From a virus: a stretch of DNA of 64,000 bases. The number at the start of each line of letters is the position of its first letter. The first letter of the stretch is position 1. The notes beneath the pieces are model-generated. The model was not told the origin of the DNA. It worked only from the letters and a program-made list of their open reading frames with translations, and searched no databases. Below are positions 15,730 through 23,558 of the stretch, piece by piece. The stretch is from the IMG/VR virus record IMGVR_UViG_3300043411_000610, positions 26,678-90,677 of that record. One strand, given 5' to 3'. Made by a program: the position numbers and the translations under genes.

Positions 15730-16149
15730 TTATTTCTTCCATTGTGCCAATAGTTTTCCGTCCTGATCAAACATTTTAAAATATTCAAAACTGAAACCGC
15801 TAAAATTTATAGATGGTTCCATTGTTTGATGGTATATAACGGTTTTACCATTACTAAACTTGTTCACCGTCTCATATAGTTGTAATTCTCTTGGTTTTCC
15901 GTCCAGAATAAATATTATTCCGGTTGATGTATTCAGTGTTTGGGTGTGATCAATATCCACTATTTCAGATTTTACAGTTTTCCATTCAGTAGCATTTCCC
16001 ACCATTGATAGAAATATATATGAAAACCATAAAAGGATTGCTGAACCTAAATATGCAAGCGGCTCTTTTGGCACATTCAATATCAGGGCTATTGCACCTG
16101 CAAAAATTAGTAGGGCAATACCAAATAGAATAGTTGAAAAGATCGTCAT
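15730..16149 (-). CDS. membrane protein with two N-terminal segments (139 aa)
   Basis: Hydrophobic stretches at about residues 4-25 and 31-50 precede an ~85-residue strand-rich domain. This layout is like the DUF3592 type, but similarity is only general. Coupled to the lipoprotein gene by an ATGA-like overlap. Confidence 0.5.
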   Translation of the reverse strand: MTIFSTILFGIALLIFAGAIALILNVPKEPLAYLGSAILLWFSYIFLSMVGNATEWKTVKSEIVDIDHTQTLNTSTGIIFILDGKPRELQLYETVNKFSNGKTVIYHQTMEPSINFSGFSFEYFKMFDQDGKLLAQWKK

Positions 16150-16622
16150 AGTTTTTGTTTAATATTTTGATACATTGTTCGACAGTGCGAATACTTTAAC
16201 CGATCTTCTAGAATTGACAATGACTTTTCGTAACTTCCTAATTCTAGGATTTCCACATCTTCAAAATACTTGACTCCCCATTTATTCATCTGAGTTCTAG
16301 TAGGTTTATATATGTCAATCACTGGTAATCCGTTACGGTTGATCATCAGGGCCGATCCATAATCTTCGATTATTAATATATTTCCCGCAATTTTTATCTT
16401 GGTTCCAACCGGTAGCCAATCCCAACGTGCAGCAGCAACCCCAGGTTTTAGCCGTGTATTACTCGCAGTTTTATTTCCATACTTTATATGGTCTTTTTCT
16501 TTTGCAGTGTATGCAGTTGTTGCGACCGCAATCTTTTTACCTGTTTTTGGAATAACAGGTCGATGTAGTGTAGTGCAGTTACAGACGAACAGACATAGGA
16601 TTAATAGATATATTTTTTGCAT
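16146..16622 (-). CDS. lipoprotein with 3D / RlpA-like barrel domain (158 aa)
   Basis: A signal peptide with lipobox LFVCNC places the mature N-terminus at Cys 15, anchored in an envelope membrane. The mature part has TTAYTAKEKDH, AAARWDWLPVGTKI, LIIEDYGSA and VIDIYKP, the pattern of the 3D/double-psi barrel fold seen in MltA, RlpA and spore cortex proteins that act on peptidoglycan. The DxG and D-x-Y parts of the active centre seem to be kept. Preceded by its own promoter. Confidence 0.75.
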   Translation of the reverse strand: MQKIYLLILCLFVCNCTTLHRPVIPKTGKKIAVATTAYTAKEKDHIKYGNKTASNTRLKPGVAAARWDWLPVGTKIKIAGNILIIEDYGSALMINRNGLPVIDIYKPTRTQMNKWGVKYFEDVEILELGSYEKSLSILEDRLKYSHCRTMYQNIKQKL

Positions 16623-16627
16623 CTATT

Positions 16628-16656
16628 AACTTAGCCTGAAACGCACCGAATGTCAA
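16628..16656 (-). promoter_or_regulatory. leaderless promoter of the 3D lipoprotein operon
   Basis: Minus strand: TTGACA (16656-16651), 17-base spacer, TAAGTT (16633-16628), 5 bases, ATG 16622. Confidence 0.6.
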
Positions 16657-16665
16657 GTTCTAATT

Positions 16666-17658
16666 TTATTTCCAAAATATAAATCGTTTCCACCAAGGCT
16701 CTTTTTTGATCACCGGTTTTTCTACCGATTGTAGAGTTTGAAATAATTTTTTAGGACTGATAATCCCCCAACCAAATTCCTCATCGAATCCATCTTTACC
16801 CACATCTTTACAATTTTTTAGAATTGCCTCTTTAACTGACTGTGCAGTATATGGAATACCATTCTTTTTAAGATATGAGATGTATAGTGCCAATATGGCT
16901 GAAACAGCGGGTGCCGCTTGGGAACTGCCGGACATTAATCCATATTGATTATTAAGATATGTTGATAATATTTGATCTCCTGGTGCCGCAATATCAATTT
17001 CTGGACCAACACTAGAGAATAGGGATTTACTAGTTATGGTTGTCGGAGAATATGATCCAACTGCAATGACCTGATCATAAACCGCAGGATATAATATGGA
17101 TTTATCTGCCTTTTCTCCATTGTTGCCCGCACTACAAACCATGATAACACCTTGTTCATCAAGTTTTTTAATAACTTCATGTGCTTCAGGCATTGGATTT
17201 CTACCACCCAATGACATATTGATAATATCAGGTTTGAGCGCAAGACAATATTCTAGTCCTTTTGTCACACTAGTGGTCGTGCTGAAACCACTATTAGACA
17301 AGACTTTTACACCAATCAATTTTGCTAATGGTGCATAGCCCACCACCCCATAGGTGTTGTTTTGACTTGCCAAGATTCCGCTAACATGTGTCTGATGCCC
17401 ATTTTTATCTTCAAACTCGTTATCAATAAATGACCGACATTTATCATACAGAATATTATCTTTCAAATCTTCGTGATATGGGATTCCACTGTCCATCACT
17501 ATAACAGTAACACCTTCACCCTGAGTTTTTTTCCATACTTCTGGAATATCTAAATCAGTAATTCCCCAATTTGCAACCTGTGAAAGAGTTTCAATATCAC
17601 CTATTTGATGAAGAGTATATGGAGGAAGTTGGCAATTATCATCTAATACGGATACCAT
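16666..17658 (-). CDS. subtilisin-like serine protease (S8, 330 aa)
   Basis: The catalytic triad is clear: Asp in VIVMDSGIP, His in NGHQTHVSGILAS and Ser in MSGSSQAAPAVSA, with the oxyanion Asn in CSAGNNGE. Domain order and length match a single S8 catalytic domain with a ~35-residue N-terminal stretch that could be a propeptide. No secretion signal is seen, so the protease could act in the host cytoplasm or after lysis. The C-terminus is basic and aromatic (KKEPWWKRFIFWK). Its role, for example capsid maturation or host protein cleavage, cannot be told. Confidence 0.85.
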   Translation of the reverse strand: MVSVLDDNCQLPPYTLHQIGDIETLSQVANWGITDLDIPEVWKKTQGEGVTVIVMDSGIPYHEDLKDNILYDKCRSFIDNEFEDKNGHQTHVSGILASQNNTYGVVGYAPLAKLIGVKVLSNSGFSTTTSVTKGLEYCLALKPDIINMSLGGRNPMPEAHEVIKKLDEQGVIMVCSAGNNGEKADKSILYPAVYDQVIAVGSYSPTTITSKSLFSSVGPEIDIAAPGDQILSTYLNNQYGLMSGSSQAAPAVSAILALYISYLKKNGIPYTAQSVKEAILKNCKDVGKDGFDEEFGWGIISPKKLFQTLQSVEKPVIKKEPWWKRFIFWK

Positions 17659-17667
17659 TCATAATAT

Positions 17668-18514
17668 TTATGAATTATTCAAAAATGACAGAATGTGTGC
17701 AATAATATCAACTGTCCATCCGTTACCTAAACACTTTTTACGTTGCGATTCAGAAATACTAGAAGTGTAATTTTCTGGAACTGTTTGTGATTTTTCCCAC
17801 TCTAATGCGGTCAACCATCTGAATCTATTCCCATACCATATTTTAGGTGCATTCATTCCCATTTGTGCCATTAAGCACTGAACCTTTCCGTCTAGTGGTT
17901 CTATCCGATAATAATCATTTCGCACATATTCATGGTTGTGCCATTTAGTCATTTGTGCATCAGACCAATATGAATATGAAGATTCATTACTATCCAAAAT
18001 ATCAGCCAATATGATTTTTTTATCTTCTGGTTGAACTACATTAGGAATATTTGTCCAGTATAGACGTTTGCGATTTTGTGCAGAAACTAGATTACTGTTG
18101 ATTTTTATAGGCTTAACACCAAGTATATCACTGATAACATTTTCATATTCCTTTTTCATATTCCTTTTTCATTCCAACATTTTCAAGCAGGAAATATTTT
18201 GGTTTATAATGTTTCAGAATATCAACAAATTCAAAAAATAATTTACTTCTAATATCTTCAAAGTTCAATTGTTTGCCAGAAAGGCTGAAGCCTTGGCATG
18301 GACTTCCAGCAATCAAAAGATCAATTTCTGGAAGATCCCATTCTCTCCACTTAGTAACATCACCTAGTCGAATAATAGCTGGATAATTTGCTTCTGATAC
18401 TTTTATTGCATGACGATCAATTTCAGATGCATAATACGCATCAACCTTTATACCTGCACGCTCTAGTGCAATGCGCCCGCAAGAAATTCCATCAAATAGT
18501 GATAATATGTTCAT
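17668..18514 (-). pseudogene. DNA (cytosine-5) methyltransferase broken by a 13-bp tandem duplication
   Basis: The 5' part (to 18514) has motif I LSLFDGISCG, motif IV GSPCQGFSLSG and FLLENVGMKKEYE. The 3' part (from 17668) continues with AQNRKRLYW, TALEWEKSQTVP and KCLGNGWTVDI. They are in different frames because CATATTCCTTTTT occurs twice in tandem at 18144-18156 and 18157-18169. Removing one copy joins the two halves into a family-length protein like the intact gene at 10154-11131. Deletion of one copy by slippage would restore it, so it may be a switch rather than a dead gene. The stop is followed by the subtilase gene. Confidence 0.85.
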
Positions 18515-18515
18515 T

Positions 18516-19118
18516 TTATTGTTTTTCTTTAATTAATTGAATAGTTTTAAAAAACCCAGCACCATCGGTCAAATTGTCTAATTTATGTTGATATTTTTCC
18601 CTACATGCTTTTAGACACACCATCATCAATCCAACCTTTTCTGGTGGAATATCTGGTAAATCTAATAGCGTTCCCCACATACGACCGATATCTGTAAAAT
18701 TATCTTTTGGATGCCCATAACTCTGTTGTCTAGGACCATTTACTAGCCTATCAGCTTCTTCCAAGATGTTTACTTTATAAGGTTGAAGATTTTCGTCATA
18801 AATCTGCATTTTTAATTCTTTTGCAATCTCAAATTCAAGACGAGCACCTGCCGAATTCTGCCATCCATCCAACATCACAATCGAATTACAACACAGTAAC
18901 ATGTCTAGAGCTTTTGTCAAATACCATTCTCTTGTGTTTGTGCGTTCTTTCAGATCAAACAGTTCATCAATTCGTGCAGGATTGAGAATATTGATTGATG
19001 TAGTTTCAACATATGGCCAATTCGTGCGAATATGTTCCTCCACTGCAAAGAATGCAGGATAATTAAATTCTGGTAAGCCTTGCATTTTTCCACTTATGTA
19101 GATGTAGCTATTATTCAT
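18516..19118 (-). CDS. DUF4406 plus DUF6378-like protein, nucleoside-related (200 aa)
   Basis: The N-terminal half (YISGKMQGLPEFNYPAFF, IVMLDGWQNSAGARLE) matches DUF4406, a fold related to nucleoside 2-deoxyribosyltransferases. The C-terminal half (EADRLVNGPRQQSYGHPKDNF, KVGLMMVCLKACREKY, LTDGAGFF) matches a phage domain often annotated DUF6378. Together they suggest nucleotide handling, but the reaction is unproven. It is one base from the broken methyltransferase start, so they form an operon. Confidence 0.7.
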   Translation of the reverse strand: MNNSYIYISGKMQGLPEFNYPAFFAVEEHIRTNWPYVETTSINILNPARIDELFDLKERTNTREWYLTKALDMLLCCNSIVMLDGWQNSAGARLEFEIAKELKMQIYDENLQPYKVNILEEADRLVNGPRQQSYGHPKDNFTDIGRMWGTLLDLPDIPPEKVGLMMVCLKACREKYQHKLDNLTDGAGFFKTIQLIKEKQ

Positions 19119-19791
19119 TTTCTTTTTTATGTTCGTTTAGTATTTTATTTCCCTTTTTAATATTTTCTATAGTCCAACACGGTCTAATATTTGTGTAGTG
19201 TGATAATTTTATCAAATCATCGGAAGTTTGTGCTACACTTAATGGTATTATATGATCCAAGGTCCAATTAGAGGCAACTCCCAAACCGCCATAATTATCC
19301 CACGACATACCATCTTCAAATAGAGATTCTAGATGTTTTTTGAAAAATTCCACACTACAACCAAGCATTTCCATGGTTTTTTGTGCTTTCTTTAAATTTT
19401 TTCTAGGTTTCAAAAAACATCTCAATCTATTTCTCATATTTTCTTTCAATCGGAAAAGAATATCAATTTTTCTTCGCTCAGAACAATATCTAGTTTGATT
19501 TTCTCTAGCTTTTTGTCTTTTTATTGGGTCAGATAGATAAAGTTTCTTTGATAACGCTTCTTTAATTTTCGTTTCAGGTTTAGATCTATAAATTTTCTTT
19601 CGATGATTTCGACGAATTTTATTTTCTTCCTTGCTTTGATGATTTTTGCCGTTTTTGAAAGTTTGCTTTTTATTATATTCAAGCTGTTTTTCATTTACCC
19701 ATCTTTCATATCTTAACCCATTTTCTTTTTGGTATCGCCAGAAAAATAAATCTGGGTTTGTTGGATGTTTATCGCCACGTTTGTAGTCCAT
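19111..19791 (-). CDS. HNH-type endonuclease (226 aa)
   Basis: A long basic N-terminal half (KRQKARENQTRY, RLKENMRNRL) precedes the catalytic segment WTLDHIIPLSVAQ, then NIRPCWTIENIKKGNK. This is the phage HNH/treble-clef arrangement in which DHIIPLS supplies the catalytic His. Probably a free-standing homing endonuclease. It overlaps the next gene by eight bases. Confidence 0.7.
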   Translation of the reverse strand: MDYKRGDKHPTNPDLFFWRYQKENGLRYERWVNEKQLEYNKKQTFKNGKNHQSKEENKIRRNHRKKIYRSKPETKIKEALSKKLYLSDPIKRQKARENQTRYCSERRKIDILFRLKENMRNRLRCFLKPRKNLKKAQKTMEMLGCSVEFFKKHLESLFEDGMSWDNYGGLGVASNWTLDHIIPLSVAQTSDDLIKLSHYTNIRPCWTIENIKKGNKILNEHKKENE

Positions 19792-19829
19792 TCTTCATAT
19801 TTAATATTAAATATGAAGAATTTCATAAA

Positions 19830-20306
19830 TTATTGTGGAAGTCCCTCATGTTTAGAATTGATCTGCAATTGATCAGGAATGTGTTGATAACTAGCAGGGA
19901 TCGCCGGATTATTCAAAATATTGGAAAATCCACCCGTTTTTTTATATTTATTCATAATTCGATCCTTCGTGCATACATGGATATTCCGAATGCGATCACC
20001 AAATGAATTGAGTTGCCAAATTGATGGGATATTTTCATTGTTGAAATTTGAAAAATATGATTTGAGCGATCTAATTTGTTTCCTCTTTTTGAACACCTCA
20101 TCTTGCATCAATTCTTTTTTAATCAGATACAACATAAACTTATCTAGCCAATAATCAACAGACCACGGATTCCCACTGGTCGAAACATCGGTTGTTGCTT
20201 CATTAAATGGATTAACAAATTTATCTAATGTTGGCATAGGATATGGCACGTCTTCTGGTTTGAGTTCATATGGTTCTGGGGTATCAATGTCGTGTTGTTC
20301 AGTCAT
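19830..20306 (-). CDS. unknown phage protein (158 aa)
   Basis: Contains a proline-rich acidic N-terminus (PEPYELKPEDVPYPMP) and a basic middle. No domain recognised. Its own near-leaderless promoter precedes it. A 38-base gap separates it from the HNH gene. Confidence 0.55.
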   Translation of the reverse strand: MTEQHDIDTPEPYELKPEDVPYPMPTLDKFVNPFNEATTDVSTSGNPWSVDYWLDKFMLYLIKKELMQDEVFKKRKQIRSLKSYFSNFNNENIPSIWQLNSFGDRIRNIHVCTKDRIMNKYKKTGGFSNILNNPAIPASYQHIPDQLQINSKHEGLPQ

Positions 20307-20312
20307 AAGAGT

Positions 20313-20340
20313 ATTATACGGGTTTTTGGTTAGTTGTCAA
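20313..20340 (-). promoter_or_regulatory. promoter embedded in the end of the SDR gene
   Basis: Minus strand: TTGACA (20340-20335), 16-base spacer, TATAAT (20318-20313), 6 bases, ATG 20306. The hexamers fall in the last codons of the upstream gene, and that gene's TAA stop is the TAA of TATAAT. Confidence 0.75.
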
Positions 20341-21141
20341 GGAATTGTATGCATTAATTATAGTCGAATCCAATTCGGACATAATATAGAATTTAGAAAT
20401 TTTATCAGTATTCGCCAAATTATTGACATAAAAATCATCAAATTCAGTTATAATATTTTCATCCGGCACATGACTATCCATATTTTTGGTCACTGGGAGT
20501 GCCAATAAATTTTTAGCAATGTAGAATATTGAGGTGTCAGTTGTGGAAACCACATTGAATATACCTGACTGATCATAAATGACTTCAGTGGCACATACCA
20601 AATCTGGTAGATATGTCACGTCCGTTGCCAGATGAAAGAATTTAGTAAATTTCTGAATTTTGACCAACAAATTTTTTGGATGATCAGTATCATCAAATGG
20701 TAGTCGAATGCGTAAAATCAGAGCATTAGGTCCACATACTCGCTCACCCGCATATTTGGTAAGCCTATAATCAGTGTGCAGATCTAACTTTCTACAATCT
20801 TCTGTATTTTCTGCCCATTCATGACTGTTCCCATACAAATCTGTGGTTGAAATATGAATCAGTTTAATACCATTTGTGTCGCAATATTGTGCAAGGTAGT
20901 CAACGAACAACACATTAGTTTGCCACAATTGTTTAAAATTTGACGAGTTTTCACACCATTTGGTATCAGTTTTTGCAATACAGTTAATTACATATGAATA
21001 ACCCTTTATTAAAGGTATTAGGGTATCAAAATTATGTGGTTCAAAATAGAATTGTGTGCGGTCAATACATTTATAACCCTTCCTCTGATATGCACGACTC
21101 ACATATCCATCACCTAGAATGATTGTGTTTTGTGGATTCAT
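20314..21141 (-). CDS. extended SDR protein, dTDP-rhamnose reductase / epimerase-like (275 aa)
   Basis: NAD(P)-binding enzyme of the RmlD/epimerase type. The glycine motif is GDGYVSRA near the N-terminus, the catalytic region is HISTTDLYG, and YRLTKYAGE gives the YxxxK pair. Probable sugar-nucleotide or small-molecule reductase. Substrate unknown; phages use such enzymes for sugar modification. Its stop codon is within the promoter of the next gene. Confidence 0.75.
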   Translation of the reverse strand: MNPQNTIILGDGYVSRAYQRKGYKCIDRTQFYFEPHNFDTLIPLIKGYSYVINCIAKTDTKWCENSSNFKQLWQTNVLFVDYLAQYCDTNGIKLIHISTTDLYGNSHEWAENTEDCRKLDLHTDYRLTKYAGERVCGPNALILRIRLPFDDTDHPKNLLVKIQKFTKFFHLATDVTYLPDLVCATEVIYDQSGIFNVVSTTDTSIFYIAKNLLALPVTKNMDSHVPDENIITEFDDFYVNNLANTDKISKFYIMSELDSTIINAYNSLTTNQKPV

Positions 21142-21530
21142 TGTGCAGGGACTAATTCTGGTTTCTTTATCTTAGTTTTTTTAGGTTTAGCCGTTTTAAT
21201 CGGATTTCCTATTTTCTCTTTCACCTCTTCTTTGGGTTGGTCTAAAAGCGGTGCAAATCTGAGGATACTGAATGCCGCTTCTAGTGTTTTACCCATAGGA
21301 ATCGGGTTTTTAAGTTCTTCCAACAGAATTGCAGGGATCAGTGTGCCTTTAAAATTGAATGGATTTTTACCCGTCGGATCTTTAATAATTTCATCTGTTG
21401 TTTGTCCATTATATATTTCTCGAATCGTGTATATACGACCTTTGACTGGAAACTGTTCCATGACAGCCCGTGCCCATGATGGCCAGTCATCATCTTTGAT
21501 GCAAATTACCTTGGTTCCTCGTTCGATCAC
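21138..21530 (-). CDS. unknown protein with SH3-like start and basic tail (130 aa)
   Basis: The N-terminal half (VICIKDDDWPSW, KGRIYTIREI) looks like a small SH3-type barrel common in phages. The C-terminal 35 residues are Lys/Pro rich (TAKPKKTKIKKP), suggesting DNA or RNA binding. Coupled at both ends. Confidence 0.55.
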   Translation of the reverse strand: MIERGTKVICIKDDDWPSWARAVMEQFPVKGRIYTIREIYNGQTTDEIIKDPTGKNPFNFKGTLIPAILLEELKNPIPMGKTLEAAFSILRFAPLLDQPKEEVKEKIGNPIKTAKPKKTKIKKPELVPAQ

Positions 21531-21847
21531 TATACTTCTCCTCTGATGTTAAAATTGGTGTTCATAATGTGTGAGTTAACAAGCAACTCTTCAGTATTGG
21601 CATGACAATATTCTTCTTCTAATTCAAATCGGTCAGTTGCTTCCGTATAATTTGTATGTTTATCAGGTTTCATCCATTTAATAAACACATACACAATTTC
21701 AGTATTAAGCGTGTTAGGGTTTTGCCAATGATTAGGGCTGGTCAGATATGCGCGAATTTTAATTTCACTGATGGGTGCATAATGAATTTGTCCATCTTTA
21801 ATGAAATAAACTCTATCACCTACATTATATCTTGTTTGGATTTTCAT
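21530..21847 (-). CDS. unknown protein (105 aa)
   Basis: Begins NVGDRVYFIKDG, a strand-turn pattern like KOW/SH3 barrels, then an acidic tail. It overlaps the following gene by one base. Function unknown. Confidence 0.5.
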   Translation of the reverse strand: MKIQTRYNVGDRVYFIKDGQIHYAPISEIKIRAYLTSPNHWQNPNTLNTEIVYVFIKWMKPDKHTNYTEATDRFELEEEYCHANTEELLVNSHIMNTNFNIRGEV

Positions 21848-21848
21848 A

Positions 21849-22190
21849 TTAGCCTAGTTGTTGTTTTGTTTCCCGAATTTTGGCACGGATAGTCGAACGA
21901 ATATCTTCTCGCAATTCTTGGTTGGACATGATAGATTTAATATCAGTCCCGATTTCAGTTGCCATTGAATTCATGATGTGATCTGCCATTTTTTGTTCAA
22001 CCTGTGATTTTACGATTTGTATAACTTGATTCATATCAACCTGACTGTGCATGGTTTTTAGCCATGTAGAATCTAAGTTGATACGTGCATTGTAATCTAG
22101 CTTTAGCCATTCACCCTTACGAATAAAATCAATTACCGTATGTTGAATTGACTGTGCTAGTTGTTGTTCAAAATTTAAGTCTGCTTTCAT
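21849..22190 (-). CDS. helical unknown protein (113 aa)
   Basis: Predominantly amphipathic helix with many Gln/Asp/Arg residues and no Cys, possibly a coiled coil. It has its own leaderless promoter. Unrecognised. Confidence 0.55.
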   Translation of the reverse strand: MKADLNFEQQLAQSIQHTVIDFIRKGEWLKLDYNARINLDSTWLKTMHSQVDMNQVIQIVKSQVEQKMADHIMNSMATEIGTDIKSIMSNQELREDIRSTIRAKIRETKQQLG

Positions 22191-22195
22191 GTTTC

Positions 22196-22223
22196 AATAT
22201 AGGTTGAATTTCAACTATGTCAA
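22196..22223 (-). promoter_or_regulatory. leaderless promoter overlapping the upstream stop
   Basis: Minus strand: TTGACA (22223-22218), 16-base spacer, TATATT (22201-22196), 5 bases, ATG 22190. The TGA stop of the 22220-22489 gene is inside TTGACA. Confidence 0.75.
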
Positions 22224-22489
22224 GGATGATTTAACGGATTCATATAATCATCAATTTCTTTTTGTGACATTTTAAACTCGTATGAAATTCCTCCTTCGCC
22301 CTTATTAGTATATTTTACATATTTCGGTTCACAAGAAATGCGCCTGTTTTTTCCGTGTTGATCTATTAAGTATCCTGCTACAAATGGATTTCTAGACCAC
22401 ATACCATCATCTTCTGAAGTTACGATAAAAACACTACCTTTTTTGAATGGATAACAGTCTTCGATTAATTCAACTTTTTGATTAATCAT
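22220..22489 (-). CDS. small unknown protein (89 aa)
   Basis: Contains FKKGSVFIVTSEDDG, an SH3-like strand pattern, and a positively charged middle. It starts within the last codon of nrdB. Function unknown. Confidence 0.5.
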   Translation of the reverse strand: MINQKVELIEDCYPFKKGSVFIVTSEDDGMWSRNPFVAGYLIDQHGKNRRISCEPKYVKYTNKGEGGISYEFKMSQKEIDDYMNPLNHP

Positions 22490-23550
22490 AGCGTAAATCC
22501 TGAAAATTTGTTTAGATCAATGGATGTATCACGGCTACCTTTGATGTAATCTGTTAGAGGCTTTTCTTGGGGAAGATCATGTGTTTTGCCCGCATCCAGA
22601 TATGAATCTAACCATCCACCAATAGGATTATGTTTAATATCATAGATTTTTTTATATCCCAAAGATTGTAGCCTATTGTTTGCAATCCATTCAATATAAC
22701 CACCTAATGTATTAGGATTCAAACCCAAAAGTCCACCTTCTGAAAAAATATAGTCCGCCCATTTTTTTTCATTGTCTACGGCTAGACCGTATGCATCATA
22801 AATGCGCTGTTCGTTTTCGCGAATGATGTGTGTAAAGCCCTCATCTTCTCGCTCTTTCCAGTTTTTGATAACATTCTGTGTGATCCCTATATGATCAGCT
22901 TCATCTCGTTTGATTAGTTTGATGATATCAGCATTGCCAGTCATTTTTCCTTTATAGCCGAAAAAGAAAGAACATGCAAATGACACGTAGAAAATAACAC
23001 CTTCCATGATCTGCATATGTAACATAGAGTTGAATAAATCCTGTTTCCTGTCGCCTGTATCATTATTGAGAAGTTTGTCGAATGACGATTTAATTTCTGT
23101 CATACGTTCTTGTAAATGAATATCTTGAGACATATCTTCGAAGAATTTGTGTGGATCACGGCGAAGATTTTCCAAAATCCAATTATATGAATCACTATGA
23201 ATGCTTTCTTCAAAAAAGCTCCAGGTGTTCAAACAATAGGATAATTCATTCAATGAACAGTGCTTTTTCATTTCGTCAATAGACCGGGAAAGGAAAGAAT
23301 CTCCTGCTGTTTGAAATGATAGATTTTTTTCAAAAATGAATCGCTCTTCTTTTGTCAATTGTTCATAATCTTTTCGATCATTCACCAATGGAATTTCATC
23401 TGGTTGCCAATACTGACCTCTCTGTTTTTTGAAAAGGTCCACAAATTTGGGATATTTTACATCTGTAAGATTCAGAATACCTAGAGGTTCACCAAAGAAC
23501 ATGGGTTGTTCACTATTGATGCGCTTATTAAAGTTTAATACTGTTTTCAT
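22486..23550 (-). CDS. nrdB: ribonucleotide reductase class Ia beta subunit (354 aa)
   Basis: Generates the tyrosyl radical used by NrdA to reduce ribonucleotides. The iron ligands are recognisable: Asp in AGDSFLSRS, Glu and His in FFEESIHS, Glu in IMEGVIFYVS, and Glu/His in RDEADH. The radical Tyr sits in HSDSYNW, eight residues after the ligand Glu. The C-terminal SGFTL tail, needed for NrdA binding, is present. It is eight bases downstream of nrdA, the same operon. Confidence 0.93.
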   Translation of the reverse strand: MKTVLNFNKRINSEQPMFFGEPLGILNLTDVKYPKFVDLFKKQRGQYWQPDEIPLVNDRKDYEQLTKEERFIFEKNLSFQTAGDSFLSRSIDEMKKHCSLNELSYCLNTWSFFEESIHSDSYNWILENLRRDPHKFFEDMSQDIHLQERMTEIKSSFDKLLNNDTGDRKQDLFNSMLHMQIMEGVIFYVSFACSFFFGYKGKMTGNADIIKLIKRDEADHIGITQNVIKNWKEREDEGFTHIIRENEQRIYDAYGLAVDNEKKWADYIFSEGGLLGLNPNTLGGYIEWIANNRLQSLGYKKIYDIKHNPIGGWLDSYLDAGKTHDLPQEKPLTDYIKGSRDTSIDLNKFSGFTL

Positions 23551-23558
23551 ATTTTATT

